64,000 nt of DNA from Sporocytophaga sp. (GTDB lineage: Bacteria > Bacteroidota > Bacteroidia > Cytophagales > Cytophagaceae). The first letter of the stretch is position 1; each line of letters starts with the position of its first letter. Both the position numbers and the translations under genes were made by a program. Positions 45,179 to 54,400 of this stretch are shown here, one piece after another. The notes below the pieces were generated by a model. The model saw only the letters and a list, made by a program, of their open reading frames with translations. It was not told where the DNA came from and searched no databases. The DNA is taken from NCBI RefSeq assembly GCF_017745095.1, contig NZ_JAGHZZ010000004.1, positions 372,001 through 436,000 of the forward strand. The letters run 5' to 3'.

Positions 45179-45436
45179 ATGGAAGATTTAGTAAACCAAT
45201 TAAAGGTTCAAATTATAAAGGCCCTTAAGCTGGAAGATGTAAAACCTGAAGATATCAATCCTACAGCTCCTTTGTTTGGAGACGGACTTGGTCTTGACAG
45301 TATAGATGCTCTTGAGCTTATCGTTCTTCTTGAGAAGGAATATGGTTTAAGAGTAGAAAATGCAGCTTCAGCTAAAAAGATATTTTCATCGATCAAGTCG
45401 ATGGCAGACTATATTGCAGAGCATAAAAAAGCATAA
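45179..45436 (+). CDS. Acyl carrier protein, second copy
   Basis: An 85-residue ACP with phosphopantetheine site Ser41 in LGLDSIDALELIVLLE. It lies between the half-ketosynthase and the third full ketosynthase, and probably carries the aryl polyene chain. The sequence differs enough from the first ACP to suggest a separate role. The genes on either side are 9 and 6 bases away. Confidence 0.93.
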   Translation: MEDLVNQLKVQIIKALKLEDVKPEDINPTAPLFGDGLGLDSIDALELIVLLEKEYGLRVENAASAKKIFSSIKSMADYIAEHKKA

Positions 45437-45442
45437 TCAGGA

Positions 45443-46651
45443 ATGAGTAAAAAGGTTGTCATTACCGGTCTTGGAGTTATCTCTTCCATTGGAAACAATG
45501 TACAGGAGAACTATAACTCATTGACTTCTTTAAGGCCTGGTATAGGGCATATTCAAAACCTTGATACTGTTCATAAAAATATCATTCCTGTTTCGGAAGT
45601 AAAGCTTTCCGATAAGGATCTTGGTCAAATGGCCGGATTTGATATGAATCGGCCAGTGACAAGAACTACTTTGTTAGGAATCATTGCTGCAAGAGAAGCA
45701 TATCTTGCCGCTGGCCTGGATAAAGTTGCAAAACTCAGGACGGGTTTTATATCAGCGACTTCTGTCGGTGGAATGGGCAAGACTGAAATGCTTTATCAGA
45801 GATATCTTGATCCTGCGGACAAGGGAGATTTTATGAAATTTCTGGAAACCCATGACTGCGGGGAAAGCACTGAAAGAATCGCTGAGGCATTGGGAATTAA
45901 AGACTTCATGACGACAATTAGCACTGCATGTTCCTCTTCTGCCAATTCTATCATGCTTGGCGCAAGAATGATCAAGGCAGGAATGATTGACAGAGTTGTG
46001 GCTGGAGGCGTTGATTCCCTTACAGTATTTACCATCAATGGTTTCAATACATTGATGATTTTGGATAAAGAGCATTGCAGACCGTTTGATGATAGCAGAC
46101 AAGGCTTAAATCTCGGAGAAGGGGCAGGCTACATTGTGATAGAGTCTGAAGAAGCAGCAAAAGCCGGAAATAGACCTATTCTAGCTGAAGTTGGAGGATA
46201 TGCCAATACCAATGATGCTTATCACCAGACTGCAAGCTCTCCTGACGGACAAGGAGCTTTCCTTGCTATGAAAAAGGCTCTTGAAGTGGCTGGATTGACA
46301 GCTGAGGAAATTGACTATATCAATGTTCATGGTACTGGAACTCCAAATAACGACTTATCTGAGGGAACGGCGATGACAAGACTGTTTGGCAATCAAGTTC
46401 CGAAATTCAGTTCCACAAAATCATATACAGGCCATACTCTGGGAGCATGTGGTGGTATTGAGGCTGTTTATTCTACGTTATCAATTATGAATAAAACCAT
46501 CTTCCCAAATCTTAATTTTAAGGCGAAGATGAAAGAGCTGGACCTTGCTCCTGAAACTTCATTACTATCAGGTGTAGATATCAAAAGTGTACTTTCCAAT
46601 TCATTTGGTTTTGGAGGGAATAACTCAGCTCTTGTTTTTAAGAAGATTTAA
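45443..46651 (+). CDS. FabF-type beta-ketoacyl-ACP synthase, third copy
   Basis: A 402-residue condensing enzyme with Cys163 in ISTACSSSANSIM, His in NVHGTGTPNNDLSEG, and His in TKSYTGHTLGACGGIE. All catalytic residues are intact. The next gene, only 3 bases away, encodes a Cys-less partner, an arrangement like the KS-CLF pair ApeO-ApeC of aryl polyene synthesis. It is therefore the best candidate for the main chain-extending ketosynthase. Confidence 0.9.
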   Translation: MSKKVVITGLGVISSIGNNVQENYNSLTSLRPGIGHIQNLDTVHKNIIPVSEVKLSDKDLGQMAGFDMNRPVTRTTLLGIIAAREAYLAAGLDKVAKLRTGFISATSVGGMGKTEMLYQRYLDPADKGDFMKFLETHDCGESTERIAEALGIKDFMTTISTACSSSANSIMLGARMIKAGMIDRVVAGGVDSLTVFTINGFNTLMILDKEHCRPFDDSRQGLNLGEGAGYIVIESEEAAKAGNRPILAEVGGYANTNDAYHQTASSPDGQGAFLAMKKALEVAGLTAEEIDYINVHGTGTPNNDLSEGTAMTRLFGNQVPKFSSTKSYTGHTLGACGGIEAVYSTLSIMNKTIFPNLNFKAKMKELDLAPETSLLSGVDIKSVLSNSFGFGGNNSALVFKKI

Positions 46652-46654
46652 ATT

Positions 46655-47707
46655 ATGCAGATTTATATTAATGGTCTTGGTAATGTCTCTCCCCAGAATA
46701 CTCTGGACAATTCCTCTTTTCTGGAAGAGATAAAATATCATCAGGACTATTTCAAAGTGGTAGAACCAAATTATAAGGAGTTTATATCCCCTGCTGCTGC
46801 ACGAAGAATGGGAAAGGTTATAAAAATGGGTGTCGCTGCTGCTAACTATTGTCTTAGAGATGCAAAGGTTGAAAATCCTGATGCAATCATTACAGGTACT
46901 GGTATGGGCTGCCTTGAGGACACTGAGAATTTTCTTTGTAATATCCTTAATAATAAAGAACAGTTTTTAACCCCAACCTCATTTATCCAGTCTACTCACA
47001 ATACTGTTGGGGCTCAGATTGCATTGCTGCTTACCTGCAATAATTATAACTTCACCTATGTTCACAGAGACCTTTCTTTCGAAAGTGCTTTTGTGGATTC
47101 TATACTTCTGCTAAAAGAAGGCGAAGCTTCTAACGTCCTGTTAGGCGGGGTGGATGAAATTACACCTAACCATTATTCTATTCATGCCAAAAAAGGTTTG
47201 TGGAAGACTGGGGCTCAGACTTCTGAGTTTTTTAATAAAAATTCTGACGGGACGATTCCTGGAGAAGGAGCTACATTCTTTTCACTCTCTTCAAGCCCAA
47301 AGGATCCTTATGCAACTGTGCTGGCAGTAGAAATGCTGTTTAATACAAATAGCAAGGAAGATCTAAAAAAGGTTCTGGACAGAATTCTTTCTTCTAACAA
47401 CATACAATCTAAAGATATTGATCTGATATTGTTAGGTGCTAATGGAGATAAGGAAGGGGATAGAGTATATTCAGAATTTAAAGAAAACTTCTTTAAAGAA
47501 AATAATTCAGCTGCCTTCAAAAATCTTTGTGGTGAATATTCAACATCTTCTGCGTTTGGAGTTTGGTTGGCTTCCCAGATACTAAAGAAAAAAGAAATTC
47601 CTACATGTGTTTCTGTGAGTCGCACTCCTGACAAGGAAGTGAATAAGATTCTTTTGTATAATCATTACTGCGGAAATCATTCCCTCATATTACTATCCTC
47701 ATGTTGA
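46655..47707 (+). CDS. Chain-length-factor-like ketosynthase without catalytic residues
   Basis: A 350-residue thiolase-fold protein. It follows the FabF pattern (AARRMGKVIKMGVAAANYCL, PTSFIQSTHNTVGAQIALLL, LLGGVDEITP), but the active-site Cys is replaced (HRDLSFESAFVDS) and the first catalytic His position reads LLGANGDKEGD. It would act as chain-length factor for the preceding ketosynthase, by analogy with ApeC. Its end overlaps the next gene by 7 bases. Confidence 0.82.
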   Translation: MQIYINGLGNVSPQNTLDNSSFLEEIKYHQDYFKVVEPNYKEFISPAAARRMGKVIKMGVAAANYCLRDAKVENPDAIITGTGMGCLEDTENFLCNILNNKEQFLTPTSFIQSTHNTVGAQIALLLTCNNYNFTYVHRDLSFESAFVDSILLLKEGEASNVLLGGVDEITPNHYSIHAKKGLWKTGAQTSEFFNKNSDGTIPGEGATFFSLSSSPKDPYATVLAVEMLFNTNSKEDLKKVLDRILSSNNIQSKDIDLILLGANGDKEGDRVYSEFKENFFKENNSAAFKNLCGEYSTSSAFGVWLASQILKKKEIPTCVSVSRTPDKEVNKILLYNHYCGNHSLILLSSC

Positions 47708-48480
47708 GGTTTAAACTTGTCAGCACATTATTTTTTATAATTTCGGCACTGCTCCTTTATCTGGCGATCGAAAAAGGTTTTTCTTTTTGGTGGCTGGTAC
47801 TTTCAGTATTAGCTTATTCTGGAGTGGTATTTTATGGAGTAACCTATTTGAGTGCAGGCTTTTTTGTAAAAGCTGTTTGTGCCGGTCCTGACATTAAGAA
47901 GGAATTATGCATAACCTTTGATGATGGACCCCATCCTGAAATAACCCCGAGAATATTACAAATTTTAAAAGAGCATTCTGTCCCCGCAGCATTTTTTGTT
48001 ATTGGAAAAAATATCGAGGGGAATGAAGCTTTATTGAAAAAAACATATCAGGAGGGGCACATAGTCGGAAATCATACTTTTAATCATTCTTTCTGGTTTG
48101 ACCTGAAATCACCTTCAGGCATGAAAGTTGAATTGAAGCAAACCGATGATAAGGTGAAGGAAGTTTTGGGAAAATATCCGTTGTATTTCAGGCCGCCATA
48201 TGGGGTAACAAATCCTCCTTTGTATAAGGCGCTTAGAAATTCAAGATATTCTGTAATTGGTTGGAATGTTCGTTCCTTTGATACTGTTGTAATGGATAAA
48301 AACAGTTTACTTGATAAACTGAAAAAAGCTCTGAAACCAGGAGCTATCTATTTGTTTCACGATACAAACGACAGGACTGTTGAGATATTAGAATCATTTA
48401 TTCTTTATGCAAAGGAAAATGGCTATTCTTTTGTATCAATTGAGAAGTTTGTAAATAAAGATGCATATGCTGTTAATTAA
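47701..48480 (+). CDS. Polysaccharide deacetylase family (NodB-type) protein
   Basis: A 259-residue protein with two N-terminal membrane helices (about 5-22 and 27-45) and a NodB domain. Metal and catalytic residues are visible: TFDDGPHPE (Asp74, Asp75) and GNHTFNH (His125, His129), plus RPPYG. The active site looks complete. It would remove acetyl or other N/O-acyl groups at the membrane. Why a deacetylase lies in a pigment cluster is unclear; it may process a glycolipid acceptor. It overlaps the next gene by 20 bases. Confidence 0.88.
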   Translation: MLRFKLVSTLFFIISALLLYLAIEKGFSFWWLVLSVLAYSGVVFYGVTYLSAGFFVKAVCAGPDIKKELCITFDDGPHPEITPRILQILKEHSVPAAFFVIGKNIEGNEALLKKTYQEGHIVGNHTFNHSFWFDLKSPSGMKVELKQTDDKVKEVLGKYPLYFRPPYGVTNPPLYKALRNSRYSVIGWNVRSFDTVVMDKNSLLDKLKKALKPGAIYLFHDTNDRTVEILESFILYAKENGYSFVSIEKFVNKDAYAVN

Positions 48481-49114
48481 GAAATTCGGATTTATTCTTT
48501 CACTTATTTTTGGTCTTACCACAATTGCTTTTAGTCAGCACCCTGGTTTTGGTCCGCTTACAGATTCGGTTTCATTTAAGAATAATCTTTCAAAAACTGC
48601 GAAAGAAACCAAGACCATTCAAAGTGATTTTGTTCAGGAGAAAAACTTGAGTGTACTTGCAGAGAAAATTATTACCAAAGGCAGTTTCATGTTTAAGAAG
48701 GACAACATGCTGAGATGGCAGTATACAGATCCGTTTCAGTATTTGATTATCATGAATAAAAATAAAGTCTATATCAAAGACGACTCAAGGGAAAATAAGT
48801 ACGACATGCAGTCAAACAAAATGTTCCAGGAGATCAACAACATGATTGTCAATAGTGTACAGGGGAATGTATTGAACAGCAAAGATTATAAAATCAAGTA
48901 CTATCAGAATGAAAAGTATTATCTGGTAGACCTTACTCCTCTGAATAAGAATATGAAAGGGTTTTTAAAAAGCATCAGTTTATATTTTGATAAAAAGGAT
49001 TTTACAGTTTCCAAACTGACAATGACTGAGCCATCAGGAGATTATACCAATATCGCTTTCACTAATAAAAAAGTAAATGCCGAAATTCCGGATGAGAAGT
49101 TTCATATTAAGTAG
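48461..49114 (+). CDS. LolA-like periplasmic carrier protein
   Basis: A 217-residue periplasmic protein with a signal peptide (ending near IAFSQ). The mature part resembles LolA: TIQSDFVQEKNLSVLAEKI, then GSFMFKKDNMLRWQYTDPFQY and a series of beta strands. LolA-like proteins occur in aryl polyene clusters and are thought to carry the hydrophobic pigment through the periplasm. A second ATG at 48467 would shorten the signal by two residues. The following lipoprotein gene overlaps its 3' end. Confidence 0.85.
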   Translation: MHMLLIKKFGFILSLIFGLTTIAFSQHPGFGPLTDSVSFKNNLSKTAKETKTIQSDFVQEKNLSVLAEKIITKGSFMFKKDNMLRWQYTDPFQYLIIMNKNKVYIKDDSRENKYDMQSNKMFQEINNMIVNSVQGNVLNSKDYKIKYYQNEKYYLVDLTPLNKNMKGFLKSISLYFDKKDFTVSKLTMTEPSGDYTNIAFTNKKVNAEIPDEKFHIK

Positions 49115-49730
49115 TATTCTGATTGTTTTGCTTTTCTCTTGTAAGGGCTCTAAAACAGCTGTTACTGGAGAAGAAAGAAGACCACTGAAGTCAGATGAGC
49201 TGATATCGCTATTTAAAAGTGATAGTGGAGCTTTTGTATATAAAACTGCCGTAGATGTCTATGGTCATTACCTTAGCGGATTGTTAATTATAAAAAACAC
49301 AGAACCGGATAAGTACAGACTTGTATTTACAACAGAAGTAGGTGTCAAACTTTTTGATTTTGAGCTCGGCCCCTCTGATTTTTTTAAGGTACACTACTGC
49401 ATTGACCAAATGAATAAAAAGGTTGTAATTAACCTTCTTAGGGACGATTTTAGGCTGTTGCTTATGAATCCATTAATTGCTTCAGAAGCAGTTGTTTCAA
49501 AAGATAGCACGCATGTAATTTACAGGCTCAGAGGAAAGAAGGAAGAAAATGCCTATTTTTACAAACTTGATGACGGCAAGTTGTCAAAAATAATGACGAC
49601 TTACGGAAAGAAGTCCAAGACAAAGGTGGAGATTTTATTCACTGATTATTCAGGTGAAGTACCTTCCAATATTCTGCTAGATCATCAGAATATTAAGTTG
49701 ACAATTAAGATGAGTCTTTTGAAAAGATAA
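49092..49730 (+). CDS. Lipoprotein partner of the LolA-like carrier
   Basis: About 212 residues from the ATG at 49092 (a second candidate ATG is at 49077), with a lipobox LLFSC. The mature part is beta-rich: GHYLSGLLIIKNTEPDKYRL and a VGVKLFDFELGP strand, in the style of LolB- or DUF3261-type lipoproteins that accompany LolA homologues in aryl polyene clusters. It is probably outer-membrane anchored and may receive cargo from the carrier. Start overlaps the upstream gene by 23 bases. Family assignment is tentative. Confidence 0.6.
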   Translation: MRSFILSSILIVLLFSCKGSKTAVTGEERRPLKSDELISLFKSDSGAFVYKTAVDVYGHYLSGLLIIKNTEPDKYRLVFTTEVGVKLFDFELGPSDFFKVHYCIDQMNKKVVINLLRDDFRLLLMNPLIASEAVVSKDSTHVIYRLRGKKEENAYFYKLDDGKLSKIMTTYGKKSKTKVEILFTDYSGEVPSNILLDHQNIKLTIKMSLLKR

Positions 49731-49731
49731 T

Positions 49732-50100
49732 ATGTTACAAGAGAATAATTTCTATAAAGTACAAACAGTAGAGCCGATCGCAGAAGGCTCTTTAAAAGTC
49801 AGAGTGGAACTGAACGAAAAGCATAAAATATTTGAAGGGCATTTCCCGGGAAATCCTGTTGTGCCGGGAGTATGCATGGTGCAGATGATTAAAGAAATGC
49901 TTTCTTCAGCTTTAGAAAAAGAACTGATTCTGGTTACAGGCGATAATCTGAAGTTTATGAATATTGTAAATCCGAAGGTTAATAAATTCCTTGATTTCGA
50001 TATCAATTATAAGCATCAGGATGATTCTGTTATCAAAGTGAATAATACCATATTTTTTGAAGATAAAGTATTCTTTAAGTTTAGCGGAACCTTCAGATAA
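49732..50100 (+). CDS. ApeI-like hotdog dehydratase subunit without catalytic acid
   Basis: A 122-residue FabZ/FabA-like hotdog protein. His37 lies in FEGHFPGNPVVPG, equivalent to His54 of FabZ, but 14 residues later, where FabZ has Glu68, there is Gln51 (VCMVQMIKE). It therefore keeps the half of the active site that the protein at 39026 has lost. In hotdog dimers the His and acid come from opposite subunits, so a heterodimer of the two would restore one full site. Such ApeI-ApeP dehydratases are reported for aryl polyenes. Confidence 0.82.
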   Translation: MLQENNFYKVQTVEPIAEGSLKVRVELNEKHKIFEGHFPGNPVVPGVCMVQMIKEMLSSALEKELILVTGDNLKFMNIVNPKVNKFLDFDINYKHQDDSVIKVNNTIFFEDKVFFKFSGTFR

Positions 50101-50207
50101 TAGCCATAAGGGACTGATTAATATTTTTTGCTTTTGAGGAATTAAACAGGCGGGGAATACGTTATTTATCAGTTTTTTGACTAGTAATATTCAATATCAA
50201 ATTATTC

Positions 50208-51410
50208 ATGCAATCTCTGAAAGATAACTATAGGGAAAAGTTTGACAAGCTTAAATGTTGTGTGCTGATTCCTACATACAACAATGAAAAAACTTTGTCC
50301 AATGTGATCAGGGATGTGTTGGAATATACGGCAAATGTCATTGTTGTTAATGATGGCTCTACAGATTCTACGCCAAGCATTCTTGAGTCTTTTACCCAGG
50401 TTAAAGTAGTTCACCAGCCTCAAAATATGGGCAAAGGCATGGCCCTTCGCACAGGATTCAAAGTGGCTTTTGAACAGGGATATCAATATGCCATTACTAT
50501 AGATTCAGATGGCCAGCATATGGCATCGGATCTTCCTGTATTTATAGATAAGATTGAAAAAGAACCAGGGACACTTATTGTAGGTGCAAGGAATATGGAA
50601 CAATCTTCTGTGCCAGGCAAAAGCAGCTTTGGACATAAATTTTCTAATTTCTGGTTTTGGTTTGAAACAGGAGTGAAGCTTCCCGATACCCAATCAGGAT
50701 ACAGGCTTTATCCCTTGGAGCCATTATATAAAATGAAATGGTTCTCAAGAAAATATGAATTTGAAATTGAGAATATAGTAAGAGCATCCTGGAAAGGCGT
50801 AAAGGTTGATTCAGTGCCAGTGCAGGTATATTATGGCAAAGAACGGGTAACACACTTCAGGCCCTTTAAAGATTTCAGCAGAGTCAGTGTCCTGAACACA
50901 GTATTGGTTGTGATTGCTGTTCTTTTTATCAAACCTTTTAAAGTAATCAGAAGTCTCAATAGAAATAGCATAGCTGACTTTTTCAAAAAGTATGTTTTCA
51001 ACAGAGATGAATCTGATGTCAGAAAAACGCTTTCGGTGATGTTTGGTGTTTTCATGGGGATAGTGCCTATATGGGGTTTTCAGCTGATTGTCGGAATTAC
51101 GCTGGCACACCTGATGAAATTAAATAAGGTGTTGTTTGTAACAGCTGCACACATTAGCATACCTCCAATGATTCCCATTCTTATTTTCCTAAGCTATAAG
51201 TCAGGAGGTATGGTGTTACCTAATGGTAAAGATGTTTTGATATTCAACAGAGATATAACATTAGAAAATGTTAAAGCAGATCTCTTCCAATATACCGTAG
51301 GAAGCATGTTGCTTGCAGTAGCGGCAGCTGTGTTGTTTGGTCTTATTACTTATTTGTTATTAAAAGTTTTTCCTGCAAGGCAAAAGCTAAATACTGAAAT
51401 TTCAAGCTGA
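50208..51410 (+). CDS. GT2 glycosyltransferase fused to DUF2062
   Basis: A 400-residue membrane protein. Residues about 16-220 are a GT2 domain of the dolichyl-phosphate-mannose-synthase type: VLIPTYNNEKTLSNV, VNDGSTDST, the metal-binding IDSDGQH and TQSGYRLYP. Residues about 225-400 contain hydrophobic helices and a DUF2062 segment (MGIVPIWGFQLIVGITLAHL). A fused or neighbouring GT2 is common in aryl polyene clusters and may glycosylate the pigment or a lipid carrier; the acceptor is unknown. The 107-base gap upstream could hold a promoter. The MMPL gene follows 7 bases later. Confidence 0.88.
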   Translation: MQSLKDNYREKFDKLKCCVLIPTYNNEKTLSNVIRDVLEYTANVIVVNDGSTDSTPSILESFTQVKVVHQPQNMGKGMALRTGFKVAFEQGYQYAITIDSDGQHMASDLPVFIDKIEKEPGTLIVGARNMEQSSVPGKSSFGHKFSNFWFWFETGVKLPDTQSGYRLYPLEPLYKMKWFSRKYEFEIENIVRASWKGVKVDSVPVQVYYGKERVTHFRPFKDFSRVSVLNTVLVVIAVLFIKPFKVIRSLNRNSIADFFKKYVFNRDESDVRKTLSVMFGVFMGIVPIWGFQLIVGITLAHLMKLNKVLFVTAAHISIPPMIPILIFLSYKSGGMVLPNGKDVLIFNRDITLENVKADLFQYTVGSMLLAVAAAVLFGLITYLLLKVFPARQKLNTEISS

Positions 51411-51417
51411 AATATTA

Positions 51418-54400
51418 ATGTCAGATCTGTTTCTTAATCTTTATAATTTTTTTGAAAAACGTAGGTGGCTGCTTGCAGTCATTATCTGTTCAGTCATTGC
51501 TGTAGCTGCGTTTTTCGCTTCGGGCATCAAAATGGAGGAAGATATTTCCAAGATAATGCCGAAGGATGAGAAGATCACAAAGATGAACCTGATCTTCCAA
51601 AACTCTAAATTTACAGATAAGCTTATCTTCCATTTATACCTGAATGATACTACTGTAACTGATCCTGATAAACTTGTTGGTTTCTCCGAAAATCTGGCAG
51701 AAGTGCTGAAGGAGAGATATCAGCCTGAATATATCAAAGACATCAATTACAAAGTGTCTGACGATATGATGGCTCAGGTTTATAATACCTTCTATGAAAA
51801 TATTCCCCTTTTTCTGGATGAGAAGGATTATAAAGACATCGATCTGTTGACAGGAAGACAACATCTGGACTCCACAATGGTACGGAATTACAAAACATTG
51901 ATTTCGCCTGCCAGCATTGTGATGAAGCAGTTTATTGTCAAAGATCCTGTAGGTATTACATTCATTGGCTTAAAAAAACTTCAGAATCTTCAATATGAAG
52001 ATAACTATGAATTATATAATGGAAGTATTGTAACTAAAGATAAAAAACACCTGGTATTTTTTATTGACCCTGCTCATTCAGGAAATAAAACAGCAAAGAA
52101 TTCAGTATTTCTAAAAGGTGTAGATGCCGCTATCGATAGTTTACAAAAGATAGAGGGTGGAAAAGTAAAAGCAGAATATTTCGGTGCAATGGCTATGTCG
52201 GTAGGCAATGCCGAAAGAATCAAAAATGATATTACAATTACTGTATCAATAGCTATCTCTATACTTGTAGTATTCATCAGCTTGTTTTTCAGAAGGGCAG
52301 CAATTGTATTTCTGATATTCCTCCCGGTCGCTATTGGCGGACTAATTTCACTAGCAATTTTGACTTTCTTCCGACCAAATATTTCTGCTATAGCTCTGGG
52401 CATGGGATCGGTGTTGCTTGGTATCACCATAGATTACTCACTCCATATATTTACGCACTATAAGAGTACAGGCTCTCCGAAGGCAGTTATAAAGGATGTA
52501 ACTACTCCGCTTTTGCTAAGTTGTTTAATCACTGCATCTTCATTCTTCTGCCTGATGTTTGTAAAAAGTGAAGCCTTGCAGGATCTTGGTTTATTTGCAG
52601 CTATCAGCTGTATTAATGCGGCTTTGATAGGTTTAATTGTACTTCCTCATTTTCTTAAGAAAAAGAAAGTTGAAGAGCATAAAGCTGAAGATCATGGAAG
52701 TCTTTCTTTTGTTCATAAATACACTTCATACGAGTTTGATAGAAATCCCTTTATCATAGGGGCTATCGCTGTGGTTTCTATAATCTGTGCATATACATAT
52801 CAATTGGTGGAATTCGAAAGCGATATGCTCAAGATGAACTATGTGTCGGATAAGCTTTTTGTTGCTCAGGAAAATCTTAATAAAATCAGTTCAGCCTCCT
52901 CTAAATCAGTTTACCTTGTCTCAAGCGGAAAAACATTGAATGAGGCGCTGGCCAGCAGTGAAAAAGTTGCGGACCAGGTTGAAAAGTTGAAGGAAGAAGG
53001 AATCGTCCGCAAGTATACATCAGTAAGTAAAATGCTTATCAGTGATAGTCTGCAAAAGGAAAAGATCAAAAGATGGAATAATTACTGGACTGATGAAAAG
53101 AAAGCTTTACTAAAAAAGAATCTACTGGAATCTTCTGCAAAGTATAAATTCAAACCTGAGGCATTTGCAGGATTCTTTGAACTTCTGGATAAGCAATATC
53201 AGCCAGTGACTATGGAAGATCTTGCGGATGTCAGAAAATTATTCTTTAATGATTTTATCACGGAAAGCAAAGATCTGACAACAGTTGTAACCTTGTTGAA
53301 AGTTGATGAGGAGGATAAAAAACAGGTCTATGCTGATATTCATGAAAATGATAACCTCACTATAGTTGATAAGAAATATCTTACTGACAAGTTTATTGAA
53401 ATTTTGAACAGAGATTTCAGTCTTCTGGAAGTATTGTCCCTTGGGTTAGTGTTTTTTATACTGGTTGTATCTTACGGAAGGATTGAACTAGGTATGATAG
53501 CATTTGTACCTATGTGTCTGAGCTGGCTCTGGACACTTGGATTGATGGGAATGCTCGGTATTAAATTTAATATAGTTAATATCATCATCTCTACATTTAT
53601 TCTCGGGCTGGGTATTGACTATAGTATATTTATTATGTCTGGTCTTCTTCAGGAATATAGACTGGGACTGAATAATCTTGCTTCATATAAAACCTCCATA
53701 TTCCTTTCGGCATTTACCTCTATAGTTGGAATAGGTGTATTAGTATTTGCTCAACACCCGGCACTGCAATCCATAGCGTTCTTATCGATTGTAGGAATGT
53801 TCTCGGTAATCATCATATCCTATACCGTTCAGCCTTTGCTGTTCAGACTTCTGATCACAAATAGAACCAGAAAAGGATTTGATCCATACACTGCGGAAGG
53901 CTTGTTTTTTACAGCTGTTGCATATACTTATTTCCTTTTAGGATGTCTTCTTTTAAATGTAGTTGGTCCTATTGTGTTGTATGTACTTCCTGCTAAAGCG
54001 AGTAAGAGAAAGCTCATACTGCATTATCTGCTGATGTATTTCAGCAAGTCCATGATTTATATTATGGGAAATGTAAGGAAGAAGATTATCAATGAAACCG
54101 GTGAAAACTTTGAGAAACCTGCTGTAATCATCGCGAATCATCAATCATTCCTGGATATTCTGGTTACTATTATGCTTTATCCAAAAATGGTAATGGTAAC
54201 GAATGAGTGGGTATGGAATTCTCCATTCTTTGGAAGAGTTATTCGCTCAGCTGATTTTTACCTTGCCAGCTCAGATCATGAGGCAGGTTTGGAAAAGTTA
54301 AAAGCATTGGTTGATGAAGGTTATTCAATTATAATTTTCCCTGAGGGAACAAGAGCAGCAGACAAGAAAGTTGCCAGATTCCACAAGGGAGCTTTTCTTA

